From: an uncultured Sphingorhabdus sp. | Lineage (GTDB): Bacteria > Pseudomonadota > Alphaproteobacteria > Sphingomonadales > Sphingomonadaceae | Assembly: GCA_947492905.1 (NCBI GenBank) | Contig: CANLOL010000002.1 | Span: forward strand, 124,001-188,000 | Length of the DNA stretch: 64,000 nt | Direction: 5' to 3' | In this document: one piece after another, positions 34,017 through 43,861 of the stretch | Layout: each line of letters starts with the position of its first letter | Numbering within the stretch: the stretch's first letter is position 1 | The notes under the pieces: model-generated | What the model saw: the letters and a program-made list of their open reading frames with translations, nothing else | What the model was told of the DNA's origin: nothing | Databases searched by the model: none | Made by a program: the position numbers and the translations under genes

Positions 34017-36008
34017 TTAGTCAGCAGCAATCACCGCGATTTGTGCGCTGGCTAAATTTTCTTGTCCTATGATATAATTACCGCCCTGCCATGGCCCATG
34101 AATATTGCCCAGATCAATCATTTTACAGCCATAGTTGAATATATAATGAAACCCGTCTTTACGGCGAATGCGCAATTCTTGCGGTAAAATTATCGGTTTC
34201 AAATCGGTCAATTTTAACAAGTCCATCAGCATATTATGCAGCAGAGCATCATCGGGCCAAGCGCTGCAATAATAGATATTATTATGGCGGCTTAATATAG
34301 CAGTGCCATTATGACATTGCTCCACCACTTCGGCGGTACCGACAACATGCTCTATCCAATGATCGATGCGAAAATCATCACCATGACGCGAAGTGCCAAA
34401 ATGATGTAATCCCTCTCGCATGCTTTCAACGCGCGTGACTTTGACATCAATTAATTGCTGCAATGGGCCGGGTGCTAGATTATCTGGAATAGAAAAATCT
34501 TTAGTTTTGCTGCCGCTTCTTGGTCCAAACATCACAGGCACATTTAGGGCTTTAACCTTAGCGATAAAATCATCATTTATGATCGGCATAGAGGGAATGA
34601 TGACCATCGCATAACCCTCTAAATCATCATCCTGTGATACAATATCAATATTCAGCCCCATTCGGCGTAATGCACTATAATGTTCAAACACGAGCCATAA
34701 ATATTGAAAGCTCTGACCTTGTGGTTGGGTTTCAAATAGCCATTGTGCTTCATAGGAAAAATGCAGCGCGATGGTTTGCGCTTTTGGGTTTTGCGCATTT
34801 TGGTTAGTAGCAGTTTCATGAAGCGTAGCAGTTTCACGGAGCGCAGCAATATCTGCGGCAGCTTGGCGAGCCTCAAGCGCACCTTGCGCCTCTACGCCAT
34901 CGGGCCGCAGCAAACCAGCGTGCATTTGTTCCTGCGCAAAGGGTATTTGTCGCCATCTGAAATAGGAACAAAAATCAGCTTCATGCGCCATCGCCTCTAT
35001 CGTCCAAAGCCGCACCATGCCATCAAGCGGAGCAGGGTTATGATGCGCCCAATTTACAGGGCCAGGCTGTTGCTCCATCACGCCCCATTTATTTGAACAA
35101 CCGCGATATAGATCATGATGAAAAGCCGCTATGTCGGGATGGCCTTGCCGCGCAAATTTCTCTTTCTCTTCATCGCTGAACGGAAACATTTCCAAAAACC
35201 CCAGCGGATAGCTATCCCATGTTGCGATATCCAAATCTGCGCCAACTTTGTGATGATCAAAATCTGTATAAAAACCCATAAAGTTGTGCATGATTATACG
35301 ATCGGGTGAATATTTTTTGATGATCTCGGTTTGGATTTTATTGAATGAAACAACTTCATCCGATGCAAATCTTCGATAATCCAACACATGAGCAGGATTG
35401 GCTTCTGTGACGGTTAGATAGGGTAAATCAATCGCATCGAAGCTCTGATATTCCATGCTCCAAAAAACATTGCCCCAAGCGGCATTTAATGCAGATATTT
35501 TGTCATATTTATTCGACAACCAGTCACGAAAACGGGACGCAGCGGCGACAGAATAGCTGAGCACTGTATCATGACAGCCATATTCATTATCGGTTTGCCA
35601 ACCCATAATCGCATCATGATTTCCATAGCGCATCGCCATAATTTGTGTAATGCGCGCGCATTCTTGGCGATAGGGCATGTGCGAAAAACAATATTGCCGG
35701 CGAGAACCAAATTTGCGCGGATTGCCCTTTTCATCAATAGCAATCATATCGGGCATGCTATCAACCAGCCATTTTGGCGGGGTTGCAGTGGGTGTGCCTA
35801 ATATGATTTTGAGCCCTCCTTTGGCAAGACTTTCAATAGCGCGATCTAGCCAATCCCAATCATATTGGCCTTGCTGTGGTTCCATACGGCTCCAAGCAAA
35901 TTCACCAATACGCACCAGCTCTAAACCCATTTCGCGCATGTGCGCAGCGTTATTATCCCAATCAGTTTCGGGCCAATGTTCGGGGTAATAACAACATCCT
36001 AATTTCAT
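34017..36008 (-). CDS. Beta-galactosidase, GH42 family
   Basis: The 663-residue enzyme starts KLGCCYYPEHWPETDWDNNAAHMREMGLELVRIGEFAWSRMEP, the GH42 signature. The acid/base is E142 (TDNEYG) and the nucleophile E312 (VMEQQPG). A trimerisation domain with SMPIINDDFIAKVK follows. It hydrolyses terminal beta-galactosides. It has no signal peptide, so is cytoplasmic and would need an imported oligosaccharide. Converges on the NtrC-type regulator (7 bp gap). A small tandem 18-bp duplication is visible in the middle, encoding a repeated ETAT motif in a low-complexity linker. No transporter or other sugar gene is adjacent. Confidence 0.94.
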   Translation of the reverse strand: MKLGCCYYPEHWPETDWDNNAAHMREMGLELVRIGEFAWSRMEPQQGQYDWDWLDRAIESLAKGGLKIILGTPTATPPKWLVDSMPDMIAIDEKGNPRKFGSRRQYCFSHMPYRQECARITQIMAMRYGNHDAIMGWQTDNEYGCHDTVLSYSVAAASRFRDWLSNKYDKISALNAAWGNVFWSMEYQSFDAIDLPYLTVTEANPAHVLDYRRFASDEVVSFNKIQTEIIKKYSPDRIIMHNFMGFYTDFDHHKVGADLDIATWDSYPLGFLEMFPFSDEEKEKFARQGHPDIAAFHHDLYRGCSNKWGVMEQQPGPVNWAHHNPAPLDGMVRLWTIEAMAHEADFCSYFRWRQIPFAQEQMHAGLLRPDGVEAQGALEARQAAADIAALRETATLHETATNQNAQNPKAQTIALHFSYEAQWLFETQPQGQSFQYLWLVFEHYSALRRMGLNIDIVSQDDDLEGYAMVIIPSMPIINDDFIAKVKALNVPVMFGPRSGSKTKDFSIPDNLAPGPLQQLIDVKVTRVESMREGLHHFGTSRHGDDFRIDHWIEHVVGTAEVVEQCHNGTAILSRHNNIYYCSAWPDDALLHNMLMDLLKLTDLKPIILPQELRIRRKDGFHYIFNYGCKMIDLGNIHGPWQGGNYIIGQENLASAQIAVIAAD

Positions 36009-36055
36009 ATAGTAAGAGACTTTCTATGATTTAAGATGGTGATATATTGCTGATG

Positions 36056-37573
36056 CTAAATGTCAAATGATACCCCTTGGGCTAGCGGTAAATCAGAGGA
36101 ATAATTAATGGTATTGGTGGCACGGCGCATATAAGCTTTCCATGCATCGCTACCAGATTCGCGGCCTCCGCCCGTTTCTTTTTCACCGCCAAAAGCACCG
36201 CCAATTTCTGCGCCTGATGTGCCTATATTGACATTGGCTATGCCGCAGTCGCTGCCCATAGCGCTTAAAAATGTCTCAGCTTCACGCAGGTTCAGAGTGA
36301 AAATAGCAGAGGATAATCCAGCGCCCACGGCGTTTTGGGCGGCTATTGCATCGCTTAGATCCGTATAGCGCATGATATAGAGTATCGGCGCAAAAGTCTC
36401 CTGCATCACAATGCCGCTTTGTTCATCCATCTCGGCCAAGGCAGGGCGCACATAATAAGCATTTTCGTGCGGCGTTTCAAAGCGTTCGCCGCCAATGATT
36501 TTGGCGCCTTGCTCTTTCGCTTTGTTAAGAGATTTTTGCATATTATCAAAAGCTTCTTTATCGATAAGCGGCCCAACCAACGCATCGCTAGCGAGTGGGT
36601 CACCAATGCTAATGCTTTGATATGCGCTCTTAAGGCGCGGGACAATTTGATCATAAATATCATCATGAACGAACAGGCGGCGCGTCGAAGTACAGCGCTG
36701 TCCCGCCGTTCCCATAGCGCCAAATGCGGCAGCATGAGTCGCCATTTCCAGATCAGCAGAAGGCGCAATTATCATCGCATTATTACCGCCTAATTCTAAT
36801 ATACTCTTGCCAAAACGTGCCGCCACTTTTGGGCCTACTTCACGGCCCATACGCGTTGAGCCTGTGGCTGAAATCAGCGCGACATCATGATGTTCGACCA
36901 TCGCATTGCCAATATCGCCCCCGCCGATAATAAGCTGCGATAATCCTTGCGGTGCAGCTTCGCCTGATGCTGCAAATTTTTCCAAAGCGCGGTCGAATAT
37001 CGCATGACAGGCCATGGCAGTGAGCGGTGTTTTTTCGGATGGTTTCCAAATGATGCTATTGCCTGTGACTAGGGCCAATGCGCTGTTCCACGACCATACG
37101 GCAACAGGAAAGTTAAAGGCTGATATGATGCCCACAACGCCAAGCGGATGCCAATTTTCCATCATGCGATGGCCGGGCCGTTCTGATACAATGGTGAGGC
37201 CATATAATTGCCGCGATAGACCAACCGCAAAATCGCAAATATCAATCATTTCCTGCACTTCGCCAAGGCCCTCGGATGGGATTTTACCCGCCTCTATACT
37301 GACCAAACGGCCCAATACTTCCTTGTGCGTGCGTAATTCTTCGCCTAATAAACGCAGCAATTCACCGCGTCTTGGCGCAGGAATATTGCGCCAATTTTGC
37401 GATGCGCTTTTGGAGTTTGCAACGATATTATCCATATCATTCAATGGGGTTTGATGGACAGTTGCTAACACCTCTCCATTGAGCGGGGATGAAACATTTA
37501 GATCACCATTTTGCAGATCATAATTTGCGCCGATAGCTTTGAAAATATCGGTAACCTCTTGGGCATATGTCAT
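36056..37573 (-). CDS. ALDH7-type aldehyde dehydrogenase (aminoadipate semialdehyde/antiquitin-like)
   Basis: The 505-residue enzyme matches the ALDH7 group (AmaB, antiquitin): PLGVVGIISAFNFPVAVWSWNSALALVTGNSIIWKPSEKTPLTA, ELGGNNAMIIAPSADL and the catalytic Cys in AGQRCTSTRRLFVHD. The group oxidises alpha-aminoadipate semialdehyde or related aldehydes in lysine catabolism with NAD. AAGGACGAATT precedes the start at 37573. No lysine-degradation partner (amaA, lysine 6-dehydrogenase) is adjacent, so the substrate is inferred. Confidence 0.9.
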   Translation of the reverse strand: MTYAQEVTDIFKAIGANYDLQNGDLNVSSPLNGEVLATVHQTPLNDMDNIVANSKSASQNWRNIPAPRRGELLRLLGEELRTHKEVLGRLVSIEAGKIPSEGLGEVQEMIDICDFAVGLSRQLYGLTIVSERPGHRMMENWHPLGVVGIISAFNFPVAVWSWNSALALVTGNSIIWKPSEKTPLTAMACHAIFDRALEKFAASGEAAPQGLSQLIIGGGDIGNAMVEHHDVALISATGSTRMGREVGPKVAARFGKSILELGGNNAMIIAPSADLEMATHAAAFGAMGTAGQRCTSTRRLFVHDDIYDQIVPRLKSAYQSISIGDPLASDALVGPLIDKEAFDNMQKSLNKAKEQGAKIIGGERFETPHENAYYVRPALAEMDEQSGIVMQETFAPILYIMRYTDLSDAIAAQNAVGAGLSSAIFTLNLREAETFLSAMGSDCGIANVNIGTSGAEIGGAFGGEKETGGGRESGSDAWKAYMRRATNTINYSSDLPLAQGVSFDI

Positions 37574-37617
37574 AATTCGTCCTTACTATAATCTCTAATC
37601 GAGATATTCATGCAAAT

Positions 37618-37680
37618 TTACTTGTTTAACCGCCCTTCGATTAACCCATCGACCAATGATGGATCGGCTAATGTTGATAA
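37618..37680 (-). pseudogene. Displaced remnant of the acs 3' end
   Basis: Read on the minus strand this stretch encodes [20 protein letters not shown] and ends in TAA. The run [18 protein letters not shown] is identical to the C-terminus of the acs gene at 38575, but the codons differ at several synonymous positions (TCA/TCC, ACA/ACG, TTA/TTG, GAT/GAC, GGG/GGT, AAC/AAT). The frame stops just upstream. It is therefore a fragment of a diverged acs allele, not a recent duplication. Together with the intact acs end it brackets the inserted segment with the lipoprotein gene. Confidence 0.85.
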
Positions 37681-37744
37681 TTAATTAATATGGTACCATT
37701 AAATCAATATAATTGAGAGAGGTTTATTTGAGGTAAGATTGCTT

Positions 37745-38380
37745 ATGAAATTTAAAATAATTATAATACCAATCATGGCTCTATCATTGACGGGGTGTGA
37801 TTTACTGTTCCCAGGTAATCCACCTCCAAAATTATGCAAAGAGGAGAATAGAATATTGAGTGAAACCGAATTGGTGCATGCCACACTTGATTTTTTTTAT
37901 GATGATCCCTTGGGTAAACTTCCAACCGTTGTACCAGAAGGACGTAGCTCCTTTTCTTACAAAAAAAAGCATAATCCAATGATTCATTTTGCACATTTTA
38001 AAGATGCATACATTAGAAATAATAATAATGCTAAGCGCGACGATATAATAGCCGATTATTATAAGCAATTCCCGAATTGTTGTCTGGTAAAATATCCAGC
38101 CGATTATTATATTGATCCGGCTGTAGATTGGATGCTTATCGGGGGGTATAAGGAAAATGATAAAGCAAATGGATTTAACACACATTATTGGACTTATGAT
38201 GTGTTTTTATTCCCAGATACAGCTCCAGATGCAAGCTTTACGGTTCAAAAAAAATATTTTTTGAACCGTATGGCAAAAGCAAAGCAAGAAAAACCAGAAT
38301 ATCTACCTAAAAAATGGCCTTTTACGGTTAAAGGACTCTCTGCGTGTGGTATCGTAGGGATTATAAATTACACAAGATGA
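37745..38380 (+). CDS. Lipoprotein of unknown function, in an inserted segment
   Basis: The 211-residue protein has a signal peptide ending in a lipobox LTGC (C18), so it is a predicted lipoprotein. The mature part has several Trp, Tyr and aromatic-rich stretches (ADYYIDPAVDWMLIGGY, THYWTYDVFLFP) and three further Cys. No family was recognised. Start 37745 (ATG) follows GAGGTAAGA; the open frame reaches back to TTG 37739. Codon use leans more to A/T than the neighbours. It lies between two acs ends, so it is probably acquired. A small immunity or surface role is possible but not supported by a motif. Confidence 0.72.
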   Translation: MKFKIIIIPIMALSLTGCDLLFPGNPPPKLCKEENRILSETELVHATLDFFYDDPLGKLPTVVPEGRSSFSYKKKHNPMIHFAHFKDAYIRNNNNAKRDDIIADYYKQFPNCCLVKYPADYYIDPAVDWMLIGGYKENDKANGFNTHYWTYDVFLFPDTAPDASFTVQKKYFLNRMAKAKQEKPEYLPKKWPFTVKGLSACGIVGIINYTR

Positions 38381-38469
38381 TGCCTGTTAATACTTATGGA
38401 CTTTCTCTCATGGAAAACTTGCCTACAGAAACCATTGCATAAAAATTAAAGGATATAGTAAGGGATAAA

Positions 38470-38571
38470 ATGACAAGTCAATCAACAAGTCAAGACTTTA
38501 CGGATCGCGTAATATCGCTATTTTTATATGGCGAAGATAAAGCACCTGAGATTGATGTGATGGTCTACTAA
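38470..38571 (+). CDS. Short ORF, probable truncated gene start in the inserted segment
   Basis: This 33-codon frame begins ATG after AGGGATAAA, a good ribosome binding site, and ends in TAA just before the acs stop on the other strand. The peptide begins MTSQSTSQDFTDRVISLFLYG. It looks like the start of a longer protein cut off where the segment meets acs, rather than a complete gene. It was not recognised. It lies after the lipoprotein gene on the same strand. Confidence 0.45.
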   Translation: MTSQSTSQDFTDRVISLFLYGEDKAPEIDVMVY

Positions 38572-38574
38572 GCG

Positions 38575-40521
38575 CTATCGATTTAACCGCCCTTCGATTA
38601 AACCGTCGACCAATGATGGATCGGCCAACGTGGAAGTATCGCCCAATGTTCCATAATCATTTTCCGCAATTTTCCGCAAGATTCTGCGCATGATTTTGCC
38701 CGAACGCGTTTTGGGTAGAGCAGGGGTGAAATGCAGATGGTCTGGGCTTGCTATTGGGCCGATTTCTTTGCGAACATGATTGCGCAAAGTGGTGGATAAT
38801 TTATCATCACTATCCACACCAGCATTGAGTGTGACATAGCAATAAATACCTTGACCTTTTATGTCATGCGGATAGCCGACCACAGCGGCTTCGGCGACTA
38901 AGGGGTGCGATACCAATGCGCTCTCGACCTCAGCAGTGCCCATGCGGTGACCCGATACATTTATTACATCATCAATACGTCCCGTGATCCAATAATAATC
39001 ATCTTCATCGCGGCGGCATCCATCGCCTGTGAAATATTTGCCTTTATAGGTTGAAAAATAGGTCTGCACGAAACGTTCATGATCGCCATAGACGGTGCGC
39101 GCTTGACCGGGCCAGCTAGCGGTAATGCAGAGGTTCCCATCGGTTGCGCCTTCCAATACTATGCCATCATTATCGACCAATTGGGGCTGGATGCCAAAAA
39201 ATGCTCTGCCTGCGCTGCCCGGTTTCATGTCATGCGCATTGGGCAGGGTGGTAATCATCACGCCGCCAGTTTCGGTTTGCCACCATGTATCAATGATGGG
39301 TGATTGTGCATCACCAACCACGTCATAATACCAGCGCCATGCTTCGGGGTTGATGGGCTCTCCCACTGTGCCAAGCAGTCGAATGGAGCTTCTATCATGG
39401 GCTTTTACCGGTGCATCGCCTTCGCGCATGAGAGCGCGGATAGCAGTGGGGGCAGTGTAGAAAATATTGACTTTATGTTTGGCAACAACTTCCCAAAAGC
39501 GCCCATGATCGGGATAGTTAGGAACGCCCTCAAACATAATCTCGGTCGCTCCATTGAGCAGCGGCCCATACACAATATAGCTATGACCTGTGACCCAGCC
39601 AATATCGGCGCTACACCAGAAAATCTCACCGGGCTGATAATCAAAAACATAGTTAAATGTGGTCGCCGCCCAAACCGCATAACCGCCAGTCGTATGCAAT
39701 ACTCCCTTTGGTTTGCCCGTTGACCCAGAGGTGTATAAAATGAACAGAGGGTCTTCTGCATTCATCGGTTCGCATGGGCATTCATCCGATACACTTGCCC
39801 CTAATGTATGATAATCATGATCACGGCCAGACACCATATTCACATCATCACCAGAATGTTTGATTACTAAAACGCCGCTAACATCGCAGCCCTCTTTTTC
39901 GAGTGCAGCATCAACATTTGATTTTAATGGAACGGTTTTGCCGCCGCGATAGCCGCCATCTGCTGTTACGACAAATTTGCTATCGCAATCGATGATACGG
40001 CCCGATAAGGCCTCGGGAGAAAAGCCGCCAAAGACAACGCTATGGATTGCGCCGATGCGCGCACAAGCGAGCATAGAGATAGCGCCCTCGACTATCATCG
40101 GCATATATATCGTTACGCGATCGCCCTTTTTAACGCCCATAGATTTTAGGCAATTGGCCATTTTAATGACTTCGGCTAGCAGCTCATTATAGCTTAATGT
40201 GCGGCCTTGTGCTTCGGGGCTATCCGGTTCCCAGATTAGGGCGGCTATAGCGCCTTTGCCGTCTTTCACATGCCTATCCACAGCATTATGACATATGTTG
40301 AGAACGCCATCCTCATACCATTTAATCGATACAGGGTCATAGCTATAATTGGATATAATATTGGGTTCTTTGATCCAATTTATACGAGCGGATTGCTCTT
40401 TCCAAAATTCATCAGGATTAGAGATGCTGTGCGCATAAAGACGTTTGTAATCCTCTGCATTGCAATGGGTGTTTTCCATATGAGTAGGCGATTTAATAAT
40501 CTTCATATCTGCAGCGTTCAT
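38575..40521 (-). CDS. acs: Acetyl-CoA synthetase
   Basis: The 648-residue enzyme has the AMP-forming ligase motifs [68 protein letters not shown] and the acetylatable Lys in [17 protein letters not shown] near the C-terminus. It makes acetyl-CoA from acetate, ATP and CoA. Start 40521 has AGGATGAGAGAA upstream; ATG 40530 is possible but too close to that site. The C-terminal Lys motif lets a GNAT acetylase and deacetylase control it. A second fragment of its 3' end lies at 37618. Confidence 0.96.
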   Translation of the reverse strand: MNAADMKIIKSPTHMENTHCNAEDYKRLYAHSISNPDEFWKEQSARINWIKEPNIISNYSYDPVSIKWYEDGVLNICHNAVDRHVKDGKGAIAALIWEPDSPEAQGRTLSYNELLAEVIKMANCLKSMGVKKGDRVTIYMPMIVEGAISMLACARIGAIHSVVFGGFSPEALSGRIIDCDSKFVVTADGGYRGGKTVPLKSNVDAALEKEGCDVSGVLVIKHSGDDVNMVSGRDHDYHTLGASVSDECPCEPMNAEDPLFILYTSGSTGKPKGVLHTTGGYAVWAATTFNYVFDYQPGEIFWCSADIGWVTGHSYIVYGPLLNGATEIMFEGVPNYPDHGRFWEVVAKHKVNIFYTAPTAIRALMREGDAPVKAHDRSSIRLLGTVGEPINPEAWRWYYDVVGDAQSPIIDTWWQTETGGVMITTLPNAHDMKPGSAGRAFFGIQPQLVDNDGIVLEGATDGNLCITASWPGQARTVYGDHERFVQTYFSTYKGKYFTGDGCRRDEDDYYWITGRIDDVINVSGHRMGTAEVESALVSHPLVAEAAVVGYPHDIKGQGIYCYVTLNAGVDSDDKLSTTLRNHVRKEIGPIASPDHLHFTPALPKTRSGKIMRRILRKIAENDYGTLGDTSTLADPSLVDGLIEGRLNR

Positions 40522-40657
40522 TTCTCTCATCCTAAATATTTTAGAAACTCAACCATATATGGATTATTGTTTCAACTCTATTGTGGACTTTTAAGCAAGA
40601 ATCACTTATTGTTTCATTTGAAACTAATTTATCATATTTAATTTAGAGGAAATTGCG

Positions 40658-41737
40658 GTGGCTGACTTGTTTGAGAATCCAGCAGGATTAGACGGTTTTG
40701 AATTTGTTGAATTTTGCGCTCCTAAAGAGGGTGTATTAGAACCTGTACTAACTATGGCTGGCTTTACCCATGTCGCAACCCATCGCAGCAAAAATGTTCG
40801 TCTTTGGAGACAGGGCGGCATTAATCTGATTATAAATTATGAACCAAAATCTGCTGCGTGGTATTTTGCGCGTGAGCATGGACCATCAGCTTGCGGTATG
40901 GCATTTCGGGTAAAGGATGCTCGTAAAGCTTATGAATATTTACTAGAGCGCGGTGCAGAACCTGTGCAAGTTGAAACAGGGCCTATGGAGCTTCATATTC
41001 CTGCTATTCGCGGCATTGGTGGTGCGATATTATATTTGGTTGACCGCTATGGCGATGATTTATCAATCTACGATATTGATTTTGAATATTTGGATGGTGT
41101 TGAGCGCAATCCAGTTGGAGCAGGTTTCCAAATTATCGATCATTTGACGCACAATGTATATGGTGGCCGTATGGCCTATTGGGCGGATTATTATGAAACT
41201 TTGTTCAATTTTCGTGAAATTCGATTTTTTGACATTAAAGGCGAATATACAGGATTAACATCAAAAGCTCTGACTGCTCCCGATGGCAAAATTAAAATCC
41301 CATTGAACGAAGAGGGCGAAGGCGGCAAAGGTCAGATTGAAGAATTTTTGCGAGAATTTAATGGCGAAGGCATTCAGCACATCGCCTTTATCTGTGATGA
41401 TTTGGTGGCATGTTGGGATCGCCTGAAATCATTGGGTGTTCCGTTTATGACGGCTCCGCCTGAGACCTATTATTCTATGCTGGATGAGCGTTTGCCGGGG
41501 CATGGTGAAGATGTTGATGCGCTCAAATCGCGCGGCATATTATTGGATGGCACGACTGAGGACGGTGAGCCTAGATTGCTCTTGCAAATTTTTGCTGAGG
41601 CGCAAGTTGGTCCAGTATTTTTTGAATTCATTCAGCGCAAAGGCGATGATGGTTTTGGCGAAGGCAATTTCAAAGCATTGTTTGAGAGCATTGAACGCGA
41701 TCAAATAGCGCGCGGTGTGCTAAACCAACCTGCCTGA
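40658..41737 (+). CDS. hppD: 4-hydroxyphenylpyruvate dioxygenase
   Basis: The 359-residue Fe(II) enzyme has the three metal ligands H162 ([12 protein letters not shown]), H241 ([11 protein letters not shown]) and E323 ([18 protein letters not shown]), at the positions known for the family. It converts 4-hydroxyphenylpyruvate to homogentisate in tyrosine breakdown and as a precursor of pigment. The start is GTG 40658 after AGAGGAAATTGCG. It stands alone; hmgA and fahA are not in the window. Confidence 0.96.
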   Translation: MADLFENPAGLDGFEFVEFCAPKEGVLEPVLTMAGFTHVATHRSKNVRLWRQGGINLIINYEPKSAAWYFAREHGPSACGMAFRVKDARKAYEYLLERGAEPVQVETGPMELHIPAIRGIGGAILYLVDRYGDDLSIYDIDFEYLDGVERNPVGAGFQIIDHLTHNVYGGRMAYWADYYETLFNFREIRFFDIKGEYTGLTSKALTAPDGKIKIPLNEEGEGGKGQIEEFLREFNGEGIQHIAFICDDLVACWDRLKSLGVPFMTAPPETYYSMLDERLPGHGEDVDALKSRGILLDGTTEDGEPRLLLQIFAEAQVGPVFFEFIQRKGDDGFGEGNFKALFESIERDQIARGVLNQPA

Positions 41738-41754
41738 TTCCATCCATATATTTT

Positions 41755-41777
41755 GCTAGAGAATGAGATTTTCTAGC
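41755..41777 (+). terminator. Weak hairpin after hppD
   Basis: GCTAGAGAA and TTTTCTAGC form a 9-bp stem (one G-U) with a 5-nt loop 18 bp after the hppD stop. There is no T run, so its role as terminator is doubtful. The remaining 260 bp to edd hold only the palindrome described below. Confidence 0.3.
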
Positions 41778-41907
41778 TTATGCCAAAATTTGTTAGCGAT
41801 ACCATCCGAAAACAAGATATTATTTTATAGAATGTTTTTGCCGATAACTCATGGGTTTCTGGGGTAAATTCAGAAAATTATATGAAATGTTGATGGTTTT
41901 ACTGGAT

Positions 41908-41925
41908 TATGACAAGCTTGTCATA
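41908..41925. promoter_or_regulatory. 18-bp perfect palindrome upstream of edd (possible operator)
   Basis: TATGACAAGCTTGTCATA is its own reverse complement. It lies 114 bp before the edd ATG in an otherwise gene-free gap. A dimeric repressor such as a GntR-, LacI- or RpiR-type sugar regulator could bind here; no such gene is adjacent. Confidence 0.5.
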
Positions 41926-42038
41926 TAGGTGAATGCATTAGGTGAATCGTTTGAATCCATTATTGCTGTTAAAGTTATTATAAAAATCTATACAGCGATA
42001 ATGTGTGAACGGCATTACCCTTTGGGTGGGAGCATAAG

Positions 42039-43859
42039 ATGGAATTAAATCCTGTTGTAAAAACAGTGACGGATCGTATTGTCGAAAGATCAAGCGCTAC
42101 GCGTGCAGACTATCTGGACTTAATCAACCGTCAGCGTGACGAAGGCGTTCATAGGCCTACAATGTCTTGCGGTAATTTGGCGCATGGATTTGCTGCTAGC
42201 GGAGACGATAAAAGCGCGATTAAATCTGGCAAAGCTATGAATATTGGCATTGTAACAGCCTATAATGATATGCTTTCTGCGCACCAACCTTATGGACGAT
42301 ATCCAGAACAGATTAAAATATTTGCTCGCGAAAAAGGAGCAACAGCACAAATTGCTGGTGGTGTTCCTGCTATGTGCGATGGCGTTACCCAAGGCCAAGC
42401 AGGGATGGAGCTGTCTCTATTCAGCCGCGATGTCATTGCTATGTCAACGGCTGTAGCGCTTAGCCATGGTATGTTTGAAGGGGCTTTACTGCTTGGGATT
42501 TGCGACAAAATCGTACCAGGTTTGCTAATCGGAGCTTTGCGTTTTGGGCATTTACCGACAATTTTAGTGCCTGCTGGCCCAATGCCATCGGGTCTTGCCA
42601 ATAAAGAAAAAGTGCGTGTTCGCCAATTATTCGCAGAAGGCAAAGCGACCAAAGAAGAATTATTAGAAGCCGAATCCGCTAGCTATCATGGCGCTGGAAC
42701 CTGTACTTTTTTTGGTACTGCAAATAGCAATCAAATGATGATGGAGATGATGGGGCTTCATGTTCCCGGCAGCAGCTTTGTTAATCCGGGCAATAAATTG
42801 CGCCAAGAACTTACGCGCAATGCCGTACATCAAGTCACGCAAAATGGTTGGGATGGAGAGCAATATAAACCGCTTGGTCATTGTGTTGATGAAAAAGCTA
42901 TTGTGAATGCCGTTGTGGGGCTGCTCGCAACGGGCGGTTCTACCAATCATGTTATCCATTTGCCGGCGATTGCGCGCGCGGCTGGAATCATATTGAATTG
43001 GGATGATATTGATGATTTATCTTCTGTTGTTCCTTTAATTGCTAGCATCTACCCCAATGGAATGGGCGATGTGAATCATTTTGCTGCTGCTGGCGGTATG
43101 CCTTATGTGATTAAAGAATTGGTTCAAGCGGGCTTAGCGCATAATGATATTATGACCATATATGGCGGTTCATTGCTGGAAGGCGCACGTGAGCCAAAAA
43201 TGAATGGTGATGCTTTGGTGTTTGAAGAAGCCCCAGAGAATAGTGCAGACGATAAAATGTTGCGTCCTGTGTCAAATCCATTTCAGCCCGATGGCGGCAT
43301 GAAATTATTGCAAGGCAATTTGGGCCGCAGCACGATGAAGATTAGCGCGGTTGATAAAAGCCGCCGAACGATAGAGGCACCAGCGCGTATTTTTCATGAT
43401 CAAAATGATGTTGTCACGGCATTCAAAGCAGGCGAACTCGATCAAGATACGGTCGTGGTATGTCGTTTCCAAGGGCCAGCAGCCAATGGCATGCCAGAGC
43501 TGCACAAGCTAACGGCATCCTTGGGTGTGCTGCAAGATCGCGGCCATAAAATTGCATTTGTCACCGACGGACGTATGTCAGGGGCCAGCGGCAAAGTCCC
43601 CGCAGCTATTCATATCAGTCCAGAAGCCTATCATGGTGGGCCATTGGCAAAGCTGCGTGATGGCGACATAGTGCGCGTTTGTGCGCAGACAGGAACATTA
43701 TCGGCCTTGGTCGAAGAAGCGGAATGGGAAGCAAGGCCATTAGAAAAATGTCCAGCACCATCCGTTGGAACAGGAAGAGAATTATTTGCGATGCTGCGCC
43801 GTTATAGCGACCCTGCTGAAAAAGGTGGTAGCGCAATGTTACAAGAGGCAGGTTTATAA
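42039..43859 (+). CDS. edd: Phosphogluconate dehydratase (Entner-Doudoroff)
   Basis: The 606-residue enzyme of the IlvD/Edd family has the Fe-S cluster cysteines ([22 protein letters not shown], and [13 protein letters not shown]) and the [16 protein letters not shown] substrate segment. It dehydrates 6-phosphogluconate to KDPG. It is followed within 2 bp by glk and then eda. The upstream zwf and pgl genes common in relatives are not in this window. Confidence 0.97.
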   Translation: MELNPVVKTVTDRIVERSSATRADYLDLINRQRDEGVHRPTMSCGNLAHGFAASGDDKSAIKSGKAMNIGIVTAYNDMLSAHQPYGRYPEQIKIFAREKGATAQIAGGVPAMCDGVTQGQAGMELSLFSRDVIAMSTAVALSHGMFEGALLLGICDKIVPGLLIGALRFGHLPTILVPAGPMPSGLANKEKVRVRQLFAEGKATKEELLEAESASYHGAGTCTFFGTANSNQMMMEMMGLHVPGSSFVNPGNKLRQELTRNAVHQVTQNGWDGEQYKPLGHCVDEKAIVNAVVGLLATGGSTNHVIHLPAIARAAGIILNWDDIDDLSSVVPLIASIYPNGMGDVNHFAAAGGMPYVIKELVQAGLAHNDIMTIYGGSLLEGAREPKMNGDALVFEEAPENSADDKMLRPVSNPFQPDGGMKLLQGNLGRSTMKISAVDKSRRTIEAPARIFHDQNDVVTAFKAGELDQDTVVVCRFQGPAANGMPELHKLTASLGVLQDRGHKIAFVTDGRMSGASGKVPAAIHISPEAYHGGPLAKLRDGDIVRVCAQTGTLSALVEEAEWEARPLEKCPAPSVGTGRELFAMLRRYSDPAEKGGSAMLQEAGL

Positions 43860-43861
43860 AT

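Noticed and set aside
37618-37680. Recent tandem duplication of the acs end
   Set aside because: The two copies differ at several synonymous sites while the protein is identical, so they diverged as separate alleles.
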